Position numbers and translations under genes: made by a program. Shown one piece after another: positions 50,143 through 57,838 of a DNA stretch of 64,000 bases. Origin of the DNA: Rhodococcus sp. SGAir0479. Lineage in GTDB: Bacteria; Actinomycetota; Actinomycetes; Mycobacteriales; Mycobacteriaceae. The stretch's first letter is position 1. Each line of letters begins with the position of its first letter. The notes under the pieces are model-generated. The model made no database searches. It saw nothing but the letters and a program-made list of their open reading frames with translations, and was not told where the DNA came from. The stretch is from contig NZ_CP039432.1 in assembly GCF_005484805.1 (NCBI RefSeq), positions 3,038,001 through 3,102,000 on the forward strand. The letters are read 5' to 3'.

Positions 50143-50742
50143 ATGGTGCGTACGGTGTTCGATCCCACAGCGATGGATCCGGGCAGCTTCTACCCGGTGT
50201 TGACCGCCTCGGTGGTGCCGCGGCCGATCGCGTGGGTGTCCACGGTCTCGGCGGACGGGGTACCGAATCTGGCGCCGTACAGCTTCTTCACGGTGTCGAG
50301 CGCGCAGCCACCGGTCGTGCAGTTCACGTCGGTCACCCGCAAGGACAGCCTGCGCAACGTGGAAGCGACCGGCGAGTTCGTCGTCAACCTCGCGACGGAG
50401 GCGCTGCTCACCGAGGTCAACGCCAGTTCGGCGCCGTACGAGCCGGGCACCGACGAGTTCGCCGCCTTGGACATCGAGTCCGAACCGAGCGAGCGGGTCC
50501 GGCCACCGCGGGTGGCGGCGTCCCCCGTCGCGATCGAGTGCCGACTGCGGGAGGTGATCGAAGTCGGGAAGTCGTTCGTGGTGATGGGCGACGTGCTCGC
50601 GGTCGCGGTGCGGCCGGAGGCGCTCGCCGACGACGGGCTGCCCGCGTTCGCGGCGCTGGCACCGCTGAGCCGTCTCGGTCGCGACGAGTGGGGCATGCCG
50701 CCCGCCGTCCGGAGGATCACCCGCCCGGGGCGGCCTGGCTGA
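50143..50742 (+). CDS. Flavin reductase-like FMN-binding protein
   Basis: A 199-residue split-barrel protein of the flavin reductase-like family. Key block: [20 protein letters not shown] (about residues 23-42), followed by [13 protein letters not shown] and [20 protein letters not shown]. Members reduce FMN/FAD for monooxygenases or act as FMN-linked oxidoreductases; the partner is unknown here. The ATG at 50143 has AGGA 7 nt upstream. It is divergent from menD (63 bp) and 65 bp before the siderophore-interacting gene. Confidence 0.88.
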   Translation: MVRTVFDPTAMDPGSFYPVLTASVVPRPIAWVSTVSADGVPNLAPYSFFTVSSAQPPVVQFTSVTRKDSLRNVEATGEFVVNLATEALLTEVNASSAPYEPGTDEFAALDIESEPSERVRPPRVAASPVAIECRLREVIEVGKSFVVMGDVLAVAVRPEALADDGLPAFAALAPLSRLGRDEWGMPPAVRRITRPGRPG

Positions 50743-50763
50743 ACCACACCCCCACGCTTCGTA

Positions 50764-50782
50764 TTAGGGTTGGCTAAACTCT
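50764..50782 (+). promoter_or_regulatory. Iron box (IdeR/DtxR-like) before the siderophore-interacting gene
   Basis: TTAGGGTTGGCTAAACTCT matches the DtxR/IdeR consensus TTAGGTTAGGCTAACCTAA at 14 of 19 positions, with the left half and centre best. A TANNNT -10 (TAAACT, 50775-50780) lies inside it, 27 nt before the start at 50808, as expected for iron-dependent repression. Confidence 0.7.
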
Positions 50783-50807
50783 CACCGGATTCGCGGGACG
50801 GAACGCC

Positions 50808-51632
50808 ATGGCCAAACGCTCCAAGTTCGTCAAGCCCGAGCAGCGCGAGATCGTCTCGGCGCACGTGCTCGGCAGCAAGCAGATCAGCCCGAACTTCGTG
50901 CGCGTCACGATCGGCGGCGAGGATCTGCGCGGGTTCGTCCCGATGGGCTTCGACCACTGGTTCCGGATGTTCATCCCCGACCCGGACGCGAGCGGGTTCC
51001 GGCTCCCCACGTCGGGCGGAAACCTCTGGTACGCCCAGTTCAAGCTGATCCCCAAGGACGTCCGGCCCATCCTGCGCAACTACACGGTGCGCGAATTCCG
51101 CCCCGCCGGAGGGGTTTACGGCGACGGCCCGGAACTCGACATCGACTTCGCGTCGCACGGCGACCTGGGTCCGGCTTCGGCGTGGGCCAACTCGTGTGCG
51201 CCCGGCGATCCGCTGGGCCTGCTCGACGAGGGACTGATCTACAACCCCACCCCCGACGCGCGCTGGCACCTGCTGGTGGGCGACGAGAGCGCGCTGCCCG
51301 CGATCGTCGGCATCCTCGGCTCGATCGATCCGGAGCTGCCGGTGCGGGCGTTCGTCGAGATCGGGCACGCCGACGACCGCCAGGACGTCGCGGTGAGCGA
51401 GAACGTCGAGTTGCACTGGCTGGTGCGTGAGGACGCCGCGGCCAAGCCCGGCGAACTGGCGCTGGCGACCGTGGCGGCCGCCGAACTACCCGGCGACCCG
51501 GTCTACGCGTTCGTGGCGGGTGAGAGCGATCTGGCCACGGGCGTGCGCCGGCATCTCGTGAACGCCCGGCACGTGCCCAAGGCCGACGTCGCCTTCACCG
51601 GCTACTGGCGTCACGGTCACGCCGCGTACTAG
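50808..51632 (+). CDS. Siderophore-interacting FAD-binding protein (ViuB family)
   Basis: A 274-residue protein of the SIP/ViuB family. The FAD-binding barrel includes FVRVTIGGEDLRGFVPMG and LRNYTVREFRP (the RxYT flavin motif); the C-terminal NAD(P)H-binding half has LLVGDESALPAIVGIL and AFVAGESDLATGVRRHL. Such proteins reduce ferric siderophores in the cytoplasm to release iron. The iron box at 50764-50782 supports control by IdeR. The ATG at 50808 has a GGACGG purine stretch upstream. Confidence 0.92.
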   Translation: MAKRSKFVKPEQREIVSAHVLGSKQISPNFVRVTIGGEDLRGFVPMGFDHWFRMFIPDPDASGFRLPTSGGNLWYAQFKLIPKDVRPILRNYTVREFRPAGGVYGDGPELDIDFASHGDLGPASAWANSCAPGDPLGLLDEGLIYNPTPDARWHLLVGDESALPAIVGILGSIDPELPVRAFVEIGHADDRQDVAVSENVELHWLVREDAAAKPGELALATVAAAELPGDPVYAFVAGESDLATGVRRHLVNARHVPKADVAFTGYWRHGHAAY

Positions 51633-51635
51633 GCG

Positions 51636-51681
51636 CCGGTGCGCCTTTTCGGTGGCGGTGACCACCGCAAAGGCGCACCGG
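51636..51681. repeat. Long hairpin repeat, copy 1 (between convergent genes)
   Basis: A two-part hairpin: outer 13-bp stem CCGGTGCGCCTTT (51636-51648 with 51669-51681), a one-base mismatch, then CGGTGG/CCACCG around a 6-nt loop. The 40-nt core 51639-51678 is 36/40 identical to 60408-60447. It starts 3 nt after one stop and ends 11 nt from the opposing one, so it can serve as a bidirectional terminator. Confidence 0.85.
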
Positions 51682-51692
51682 CAGCGTGCTGC

Positions 51693-52145
51693 CTAGCCTG
51701 CGTGCTTCTGCACCAGGTCGCCCAGGCGCGGAAGAGCCTCGACGACGTGCTTCTTCGCCGACGGGCGCAGCGACGAGTAGACCTTCTTGATCGCGCCCTT
51801 GTCGGTGCCCGCGATCCGCTCGTCGGTGACACCCAGAAGGGCGTCGGCCGCGGCGTCGCTCCGCGCGGTGAGGAACGCCGAGAAGCTGCCCTCACCACTC
51901 GCGGCGTACTCCTGCCAGAACGGCTCGAGCCGGGCGACGAACGCCGGCAGCAGCCCCTCGACGGCGTCGGGCACGATCGACGGGCCCACCTTCTTCACCG
52001 CCGCGTAGCCACCCTTCAGCGCCAGACCGGACGCACCTTTCTTGTCCGAGACCTCGGCGTCGACAAGTGCCTGGACGTCCGCGAGCACCGCGGGCTTCCG
52101 GGACTCGTCCAGCAGGGTTTCGTTCAGTGCTGCAACCACTTTCAC
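51693..52145 (-). CDS. Conserved hypothetical protein, 150 residues
   Basis: A mostly helical soluble protein (VKVVAALNETLLDESRKPAV...) with a gradually repeating Ala/Lys/Asp pattern and a central block GLLPAFVARLEPFWQEY. It looks like the DUF6918 type of actinobacterial proteins, but I am not certain. No catalytic motif is visible. The GTG at 52145 follows GGAGGC closely; a GTG three codons on has better spacing. It lies 42 bp after menC on the same strand and may be cotranscribed. Confidence 0.65.
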   Translation of the reverse strand: MKVVAALNETLLDESRKPAVLADVQALVDAEVSDKKGASGLALKGGYAAVKKVGPSIVPDAVEGLLPAFVARLEPFWQEYAASGEGSFSAFLTARSDAAADALLGVTDERIAGTDKGAIKKVYSSLRPSAKKHVVEALPRLGDLVQKHAG

Positions 52146-52187
52146 ATGCCTCCGTATCCACTGGTCCATTGCTGGCCGGGCACGACA

Positions 52188-53186
52188 CTATACGAAGGAG
52201 GTATCGCCGCTGGTGACGAGCAGTTCGTGGCAACGGCGCAGCCGGGCCAGCCACCAGTCGGCACGCTCGGGCGATGCGGCCAGCGCGGCCAGCCGCTCCG
52301 GATCGGGTGTGACGGGGCTCGCGTCGAGCGTGCCGTCCGACAGCGCCCGTGGGGCGGCGACGTCGGCGGTGACCAGGCCCCCGGTGCCCAGCCCGCACGC
52401 GTGCCGCAGATCCGGCAGCGCGGCGGCGGCGGCCAGCCCTGCGCCCATCCCCACCGCGGTGTCGAGCGCGCTGGACACCACCACCGGCACCCCGTGCGCG
52501 GCCAGTTCCTCGGCGAGCGCGAGCAGGCGGCGCATCCCACCGAGCGGCGGCACCTTGACGACGGCGACGTCGGCGCCGCCCGCCCGGACGACGCGCATCG
52601 GGTCCTCGGCGCGGCGGATGCTCTCGTCCGCGGCGATCGGGACACCCGGCAGCCGGCGGCGCACCTCGACGAGTTCGGGCACCGTCGCGCACGGCTGTTC
52701 GGCGTACTCGAGCGGCCCGCCGGCCGTCAACGCCGACAGGGCGGTGACGGCGTCGTCGACGGTCCAGCCGCCGTTGGCGTCGACCCGCACGTTCGGAACG
52801 GCCGCCCGCACCGCGGTCACCCGCGCGACGTCCTGCTCCAGGCTCTGGCCCTTCTCGGCAACCTTGACCTTCGCGGTACGCGCGCCGGGGAAGCGGGCGA
52901 GGATCTCCGGCACCCGGTCGGCGTCGATCGCCGGCACGGTCGCGTTGATCGGCACCCGATCCCGCAGCGGCGCCGGCGGTCCCACCCACGCGGCCTCGAG
53001 CCCGGCGCGCAGCCAGTGCGCGGCCTCGGCGTCGTCGTACTCCGGGAACGGCGCGAATTCGCCCCAGCCGGCGGGGCCCTCGAGCAGCACGGCCTCGCGG
53101 GTGGTGATGCCACGGAACCGAACTCGCATGGGCAGGCTCACCACGCGGGCACTGCCGAGGACGTCGTCGACCGTCGGGAAGCTCAC
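52188..53186 (-). CDS. menC: o-Succinylbenzoate synthase MenC
   Basis: A 332-residue enolase-superfamily enzyme that dehydrates SHCHC to o-succinylbenzoate. The catalytic Lys motif is TAKVKVAEKG (about residues 104-113); metal ligands lie in VDANGGW, YAEQPC and ADESIRR; the second Lys is in VVKVPPLGGM. GTG at 53186 overlaps the thioesterase stop (GTGA), so the two are coupled. The open frame upstream of it runs through the thioesterase gene and is rejected. Confidence 0.94.
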   Translation of the reverse strand: MSFPTVDDVLGSARVVSLPMRVRFRGITTREAVLLEGPAGWGEFAPFPEYDDAEAAHWLRAGLEAAWVGPPAPLRDRVPINATVPAIDADRVPEILARFPGARTAKVKVAEKGQSLEQDVARVTAVRAAVPNVRVDANGGWTVDDAVTALSALTAGGPLEYAEQPCATVPELVEVRRRLPGVPIAADESIRRAEDPMRVVRAGGADVAVVKVPPLGGMRRLLALAEELAAHGVPVVVSSALDTAVGMGAGLAAAAALPDLRHACGLGTGGLVTADVAAPRALSDGTLDASPVTPDPERLAALAASPERADWWLARLRRCHELLVTSGDTSFV

Positions 53187-53848
53187 GGCTGCCCGGGAAG
53201 CAGTTGGAGCATGAGGGCCTCGCAGTCGGCCAGCACGGTGCCGTCGAGGTCGCGCAGTTCGGCCATGCAGAACAACTTCCGGCCCTCGGCGCGGTCCACT
53301 CGTCCCTCGACGACGAGTTCGGTCTCGATGGGGGTGACCTTGCGGTAGTTGACGTGCAGGTACGCGGTGCGCGCGATCGGATGCCCGGACGCGTGCACGA
53401 TCATCCCCAGCAGATCGTCGAAGAGCAGCGCGATCGTGCCGCCGTGCGCGGCACTGTTCCCGCCGCGGTGGTACATCCGGAACACGCCGCGCGACCGGAC
53501 GCCGTCGGTGTCGACCTTCTCGAACTGCCACGGCAGCAGCAACAGGCTGCCGCGGCCGGGCAACTGGGAGTTGAATCCGGCCGGCGATCTGCCCTCCGGC
53601 ACCCGGTAGGACTCGAGCAGGTCGCCGAGGGCGGTCGCGCGGGCAGTCGCGTCGTCGAGGACGTCGTCCGGGATGTGGGTCGAGACGGCGAGGTCCTGCA
53701 GCCGGCGCAGCGACTCGACGAATTCGGCGAAGTTCGGTCCGGCCTGCACGGGCGTGAACACCGGGAATCCGCCGTGGTGTTCGTGGACGTCGTCGCCGGG
53801 TCGGGCTCCGTCCCCGGATCGAACACCGGACTGCAGTGACTCGCTCAT
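53183..53848 (-). CDS. Hotdog-fold thioesterase (PaaI type), candidate DHNA-CoA thioesterase
   Basis: A 221-residue hotdog-fold protein. The thioesterase core is AAHGGTIALLFDDLLGMIV with the HGG...D arrangement typical of PaaI-type enzymes, followed by HVNYRKVTPIETELVVEGRVD. About 110 N-terminal residues precede the core, longer than the simple PaaI form. It is translationally coupled to menC and divergent from menB by 84 bp, so hydrolysis of 1,4-dihydroxy-2-naphthoyl-CoA (the MenI step) is an attractive but unproven role. The ATG at 53848 lacks a Shine-Dalgarno; TACCGT ends 6 nt upstream. Confidence 0.82.
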   Translation of the reverse strand: MSESLQSGVRSGDGARPGDDVHEHHGGFPVFTPVQAGPNFAEFVESLRRLQDLAVSTHIPDDVLDDATARATALGDLLESYRVPEGRSPAGFNSQLPGRGSLLLLPWQFEKVDTDGVRSRGVFRMYHRGGNSAAHGGTIALLFDDLLGMIVHASGHPIARTAYLHVNYRKVTPIETELVVEGRVDRAEGRKLFCMAELRDLDGTVLADCEALMLQLLPGQP

Positions 53849-53854
53849 GGCTGC

Positions 53855-53860
53855 ACGGTA
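53855..53860 (-). promoter_or_regulatory. -10-like TACCGT of the thioesterase-menC unit
   Basis: TACCGT (TANNNT) ends 6 nt before the ATG at 53848, so the transcript would start at or beside the start codon. The -35 is weak. Confidence 0.4.
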
Positions 53861-53896
53861 GCCCCGTAACGGGGCGGCGCGGGTGCGAGGCGCTGC

Positions 53897-53925
53897 CCGA
53901 CACTCCGGCGGACGGGGCATATCCT
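53897..53925 (+). promoter_or_regulatory. menB promoter (leaderless type)
   Basis: CCGACA (53897-53902), a 17-bp spacer and TATCCT (53920-53925); the -10 ends 7 nt before the GTG at 53933. No Shine-Dalgarno sequence is present. Confidence 0.5.
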
Positions 53926-53932
53926 CGGGGCC

Positions 53933-54826
53933 GTGACCTTCAATCCGCAGTTCTGGCGTCCCGTTCCCGGTTTCGAGGATCTCACCGACATCACGTACCA
54001 CCGTCATGTCGACGAGGGCATCGTGCGCATCGCGTTCGATCGTCCCGAGGTCCGAAACGCCTTCCGCCCGCACACCGTCGACGAGCTGTACCGCACGCTC
54101 GACCACGCGCGCATGACGTCCGACGTGGGTTGCGTGCTGCTCACCGGCAACGGACCGAGCCCCAAGGACGGCGGCTGGGCGTTCTGCTCGGGTGGCGATC
54201 AGCGCATCCGCGGTCGCAGCGGCTACCAGTACGCGTCCGGGGAGACGGCCGAGACGGTGGATCCGGCCCGCGCCGGCCGCCTGCACATCCTCGAGGTGCA
54301 GCGGCTCATCCGGTTCATGCCCAAGGTCGTCATCGCCCTCGTCAACGGCTGGGCCGCCGGCGGCGGACACAGCCTGCACGTCACGTGCGACCTGACGCTG
54401 GCCTCGCGCGAGCACGCCCGGTTCAAGCAGACCGACGCCGACGTGGGCAGTTTCGACGGCGGCTACGGCAGCGCGTACCTCGCGAAGATGGTGGGCCAGA
54501 AGTTCGCTCGCGAGATCTTCTTCCTGGGCGACACCTACACCGCCGAGGACATGCACCACATGGGCGCGGTGAACCGGGTCGTCGACCACGACGAGCTCGA
54601 GAACGTCGCGATCGAGTGGGGTCGCAAGATCAACGGCAAGTCGCCGCAGGCGCAGCGCATGCTCAAGTACGCGTTCAACCTCGCCGACGACGGCCTGGTG
54701 GGCCAGCAACTGTTCGCCGGTGAGGCCACCCGATTGGCGTACATGACCGACGAGGCCGTCGAGGGACGGGACTCGTTCCTGCAGAAGCGCGACCCGGATT
54801 GGTCGCCGTACCCCTGGTACTACTGA
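53933..54826 (+). CDS. menB: 1,4-Dihydroxy-2-naphthoyl-CoA synthase MenB
   Basis: A 297-residue crotonase-fold enzyme that closes the second naphthoate ring from o-succinylbenzoyl-CoA. Signatures: FCSGGDQRIRG with the oxyanion-hole region, NGWAAGGGHSLHVTCDLTLA, the SFDGGYGSAYLA block with the catalytic Asp/Ser region, and C-terminal DPDWSPYPWYY. Bicarbonate-type I MenB length is usual for actinobacteria (about 300 to 314). The GTG at 53933 directly follows a leaderless-type promoter. Confidence 0.96.
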   Translation: MTFNPQFWRPVPGFEDLTDITYHRHVDEGIVRIAFDRPEVRNAFRPHTVDELYRTLDHARMTSDVGCVLLTGNGPSPKDGGWAFCSGGDQRIRGRSGYQYASGETAETVDPARAGRLHILEVQRLIRFMPKVVIALVNGWAAGGGHSLHVTCDLTLASREHARFKQTDADVGSFDGGYGSAYLAKMVGQKFAREIFFLGDTYTAEDMHHMGAVNRVVDHDELENVAIEWGRKINGKSPQAQRMLKYAFNLADDGLVGQQLFAGEATRLAYMTDEAVEGRDSFLQKRDPDWSPYPWYY

Positions 54827-54862
54827 CCGGTACTTTCAGCCGCCGCAGGACTTTCCGCCGCC

Positions 54863-54888
54863 GCCGCGTTCCCGATCGGGGACGCGGC
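54863..54888 (+). terminator. Hairpin after menB
   Basis: GCCGCGTTCCCGA (54863-54875) pairs with 54876-54888 over 11 bp (one G-U) around GATC, 37 nt after the menB stop. No U tract; a possible terminator in the 126-bp gap to the acyltransferase gene. Confidence 0.45.
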
Positions 54889-54952
54889 GCGTCCGTTTCC
54901 GGTGCGGCGTGGCGCCGGTGTGGCCCAAATCACCGCAGGCATCATGGCGCGC

Positions 54953-57139
54953 ATGTCGACGTCGATCCCGCTCGCCGGCGCGCAGACTCCGCCTCCCGGG
55001 GTGGCCGCGACCGGTCGCGCCGAGTCCGCGAGCACGGGGTTCCGGCCCGACATCGAGGGGCTGCGCGCGGTCGCGGTGCTGGCCGTCGTGCTGTTCCATG
55101 CCGGGGTGCCCGGGATCGGTGGCGGCTTCGTCGGCGTCGACGTGTTCTTCGTCGTCTCCGGGTTCCTCATCACGGGGCTGCTGTGGCGGGACGTCGCGCA
55201 CACCGGGTCCGTGCGGATGGCCCGGTTCTACGGCGCCCGGGCCCGCCGGTTGTTGCCCGCCGGGACGCTGGTGCTCGTCGTCACCGCGATCGGATCGGTC
55301 TGGTTGCTGCCACCGTTGCAGGCGCGGGACGCGCTCGGCGACGGCATCGCCAGTGCGCTGTACGTGGGCAACTACCGGTTCGCGGCGCGCGGAACCGACT
55401 ACCTCGCGGCGGATGCACCGCCGTCGCCGTTCCAGCACTTCTGGTCGCTCGGCGTCGAGGAACAGTTCTATCTGCTGTGGCCGGCGCTGATCGTCGGCAC
55501 GGCCTGGGCGCTGCGCCGCCGTCGGGCCGCCGCGGACCGAGCCCCGTCCGCGCTGCCGTTCGCGGTGGTGCTGGGCGGGGTCGCGGCCGCCTCGTTCGCG
55601 GTGTCGTCGATCTGGACCGACACGCGGCCGCCGTGGGCGTTCTTCTCACTGCCGTCGCGGGCGTGGGAGCTGGCGCTGGGTGGGTTGGTGGCGCTGTCCG
55701 TGCCGCTGTGGCGGCGCCTGCCGGCCAGTGCCGCCGCCGTCGCCGGCGGCACGGGGCTGGTGCTGATCGTCGTCGCGTGCGTGCGATTGGGCGAGAGCAC
55801 GCCCTATCCGGGGACCGCGGCCCTGCTGCCGGTGCTGGGCACCGTCCTCGTCATCGGTGCGGGCTGCGGCCGGCCCGACGCCGGGGTGGGGCGGTTGCTG
55901 TCGCTGCCGCCGATGGGTGCGGTCGGGCGGCTCTCGTACGCGCTGTACCTGTGGCACTGGCCCCTGCTGATCCTCGCGCCGTCGCTCGTCGGCCACGACA
56001 TCGGTCTGGCGGGACGGCTGTCGGTGGTCGCCGCGGCGACCGTGCTCGCGGTGCTCACCCTGCGGCTGGTCGAGAATCCGGTCCGGTTCGCGTCCGCGCT
56101 GCGGGCGTCGGCGCCGCGCAGCCTCGCCCTCGGCGGCGCCGTCACCGCGGTGGCGGTGGCCGCCTGCCTCGTGCTGCTGATGTTGCGCCCCGTGCCTGTC
56201 GGTCACGGGGCCGCGGCCGCGGCACTCACGGTCGGCGCGCCCACCGGGGCCGCAGCCCCCGCCGCCGACCCGCACGACGTCGCGGTCGACGAGCTCACCG
56301 CGCAGGTGCAGGCCGCCGTCGCCGCCTCGGTCGACGTGGGCGCGGTGCCCTCGAACCTGTCCCCTCCCCTGGCCGACGCCGCGGCGAGCAAACCGGAGGT
56401 GTTCCTCAACGGATGCGTCCGGTCGTGGCTCGAGGTGGGGCAGGACGAGTGCGCGTCGGGCGACGTCGGCGCGTCCACCACGGTGGCGGTGGTCGGCGAC
56501 TCGCACGCCGCGATGTGGACACCGGCATTCGAGGCGGTCGCGGCGCAGCGGCACTGGCGGCTCGAGACGCTGGGCAAGGTGACGTGCCCGCTGCTCGACA
56601 TCCCGCTGACCAGTCCCTATCTGGGCCGCGAGTACACCGAGTGCGCGCAGTGGCGCCGCGACGTGGTGGCGCGGCTGCAGGCGCAGCCGCCGCGGTTGAT
56701 CGTGCTGGGCATGTCCCGGCGGTACGGCGGCGACTTCGGCTTCGAGATGTTCGGCCCGCAGTGGCTGGACAGCCTCACCCGCACGGTCGCGCAGCTGCGC
56801 GCCACCGGCGCGGACGTCCTCGTGCTCGGCCCGGTGCCGGACCCGCACTCGACGGTCCCGACCTGTCTGTCGGGGCACCTCGACGACGCAGCGGCCTGCT
56901 CCCCGGACCGGGACGTCGCGATGAACGCGGCCGGCATCGCGGCGGAGGCCGCGGCGACGGAGACCGGCGGCGGCCGGTACGCCGACCTCACCGACCTGTT
57001 CTGCACCGCCGTGCGGTGCCCCGTGATCGTGGGCAACGACCTGGTGTTCCGCGACGACAACCACCTCACGATCGAGCACGCGCAGGCGCTGTCCCCGGTG
57101 ATCGCGGCGCTCGCCGACCGGGTCCTCGCCGGCGGGTGA
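54953..57139 (+). CDS. OafA/YrhL-type membrane acyltransferase with C-terminal SGNH domain
   Basis: A 728-residue protein. Residues 40 to about 400 form the acyltransferase-3 domain with roughly ten to eleven spans; signatures are FRPDIEGLRAVAVLAVVLFHAG, GGGFVGVDVFFVVSGFLIT and FQHFWSLGVEEQFYLLWP. After a Pro/Ala-rich linker an SGNH domain follows (VVGDSHAAMWTPAFEA; late DDNHLTIEHA with the Asp-x-x-His pair). It O-acylates extracellular glycans or glycolipids. The start may be ATG 54953 or 54944; neither has a strong Shine-Dalgarno. Confidence 0.9.
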   Translation: MSTSIPLAGAQTPPPGVAATGRAESASTGFRPDIEGLRAVAVLAVVLFHAGVPGIGGGFVGVDVFFVVSGFLITGLLWRDVAHTGSVRMARFYGARARRLLPAGTLVLVVTAIGSVWLLPPLQARDALGDGIASALYVGNYRFAARGTDYLAADAPPSPFQHFWSLGVEEQFYLLWPALIVGTAWALRRRRAAADRAPSALPFAVVLGGVAAASFAVSSIWTDTRPPWAFFSLPSRAWELALGGLVALSVPLWRRLPASAAAVAGGTGLVLIVVACVRLGESTPYPGTAALLPVLGTVLVIGAGCGRPDAGVGRLLSLPPMGAVGRLSYALYLWHWPLLILAPSLVGHDIGLAGRLSVVAAATVLAVLTLRLVENPVRFASALRASAPRSLALGGAVTAVAVAACLVLLMLRPVPVGHGAAAAALTVGAPTGAAAPAADPHDVAVDELTAQVQAAVAASVDVGAVPSNLSPPLADAAASKPEVFLNGCVRSWLEVGQDECASGDVGASTTVAVVGDSHAAMWTPAFEAVAAQRHWRLETLGKVTCPLLDIPLTSPYLGREYTECAQWRRDVVARLQAQPPRLIVLGMSRRYGGDFGFEMFGPQWLDSLTRTVAQLRATGADVLVLGPVPDPHSTVPTCLSGHLDDAAACSPDRDVAMNAAGIAAEAAATETGGGRYADLTDLFCTAVRCPVIVGNDLVFRDDNHLTIEHAQALSPVIAALADRVLAGG

Positions 57140-57211
57140 GCGGGGGGCGGCCGAGCGATCGGCCAACCGATTCCGCTCGGGTGACCCCGCGATGGGGTGT
57201 GCAATGGAGGC

Positions 57212-57838
57212 ATGCCCACCGAGACGACGTTCGTGGTCGACGGCGTACGGCTGTCGGGGTCGCTCACCGAACCCGCCGGGGATCTGCCGGTCGTCGTGTT
57301 CGCACACGGCAGCGGCAGCGGCCGGTTCAGCCCCCGCAACCGCCACGTGGCCGAGTTCCTGCGGACCGCCGGCCTGGGCACGCTGCTGTTCGACCTGCTC
57401 GCCCCCGACGAGGAGGGCGACCGGCGGTTGGTGTTCGACATCCCGCTGCTGTCCGAGCGGCTGTGCGTGGTCACGGCACACGTCCGCGAGCGCGCGCCCG
57501 CCGTCGCGTACTTCGGCGCGAGCACCGGTTCCGCGGCCGCGTTGCACGCCGCCGCCGAGCCCGACGCGGGCGTCACCGCGATCGTCTCCCGTGGCGGTCG
57601 CCCGGACCTGGCCGGTTCCCGGTTGTCCGCGGTGAAAGCACCCACATTGCTACTGGTCGGCTCGCTCGACACCACCGTGATCGACCTGAACCGGCAGGCC
57701 GAGACGCTGCTGGAATGCGAGCACGACCTCGTGATCGTGCCGGGCGCGACGCATCTGTTCGAGGAGCCGGGCACCCTCGACGTCGTCGCCGAACACGCCC
57801 GGAACTGGTTTCTCGCGTACGGTCGACCGGGTGAGTGA
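57212..57838 (+). CDS. Alpha/beta hydrolase (dienelactone hydrolase-like)
   Basis: A 208-residue alpha/beta hydrolase. The oxyanion region VVVFAHGSGSGRFSPRN lies near residues 26-42; the nucleophile elbow reads GASTGSAAA (with Ser in an unusual STGS); Asp in VGSLDTTV and His in PGATHLFEEPG complete a triad. Proteins of this type sometimes follow phosphoribosyltransferase genes, but here recQ overlaps the 3' end by 8 nt. The ATG at 57212 has GGAGG only one base upstream, so the GTG at 57197 remains possible. Substrate unknown. Confidence 0.82.
   Translation: MPTETTFVVDGVRLSGSLTEPAGDLPVVVFAHGSGSGRFSPRNRHVAEFLRTAGLGTLLFDLLAPDEEGDRRLVFDIPLLSERLCVVTAHVRERAPAVAYFGASTGSAAALHAAAEPDAGVTAIVSRGGRPDLAGSRLSAVKAPTLLLVGSLDTTVIDLNRQAETLLECEHDLVIVPGATHLFEEPGTLDVVAEHARNWFLAYGRPGE

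Noticed and set aside
54799-57834. A 1011-codon Arg-rich plus-strand frame over the acyltransferase gene
   Set aside because: It is a shifted frame of a gene with clear acyltransferase and SGNH motifs; its own translation is Arg/Gly repeats.
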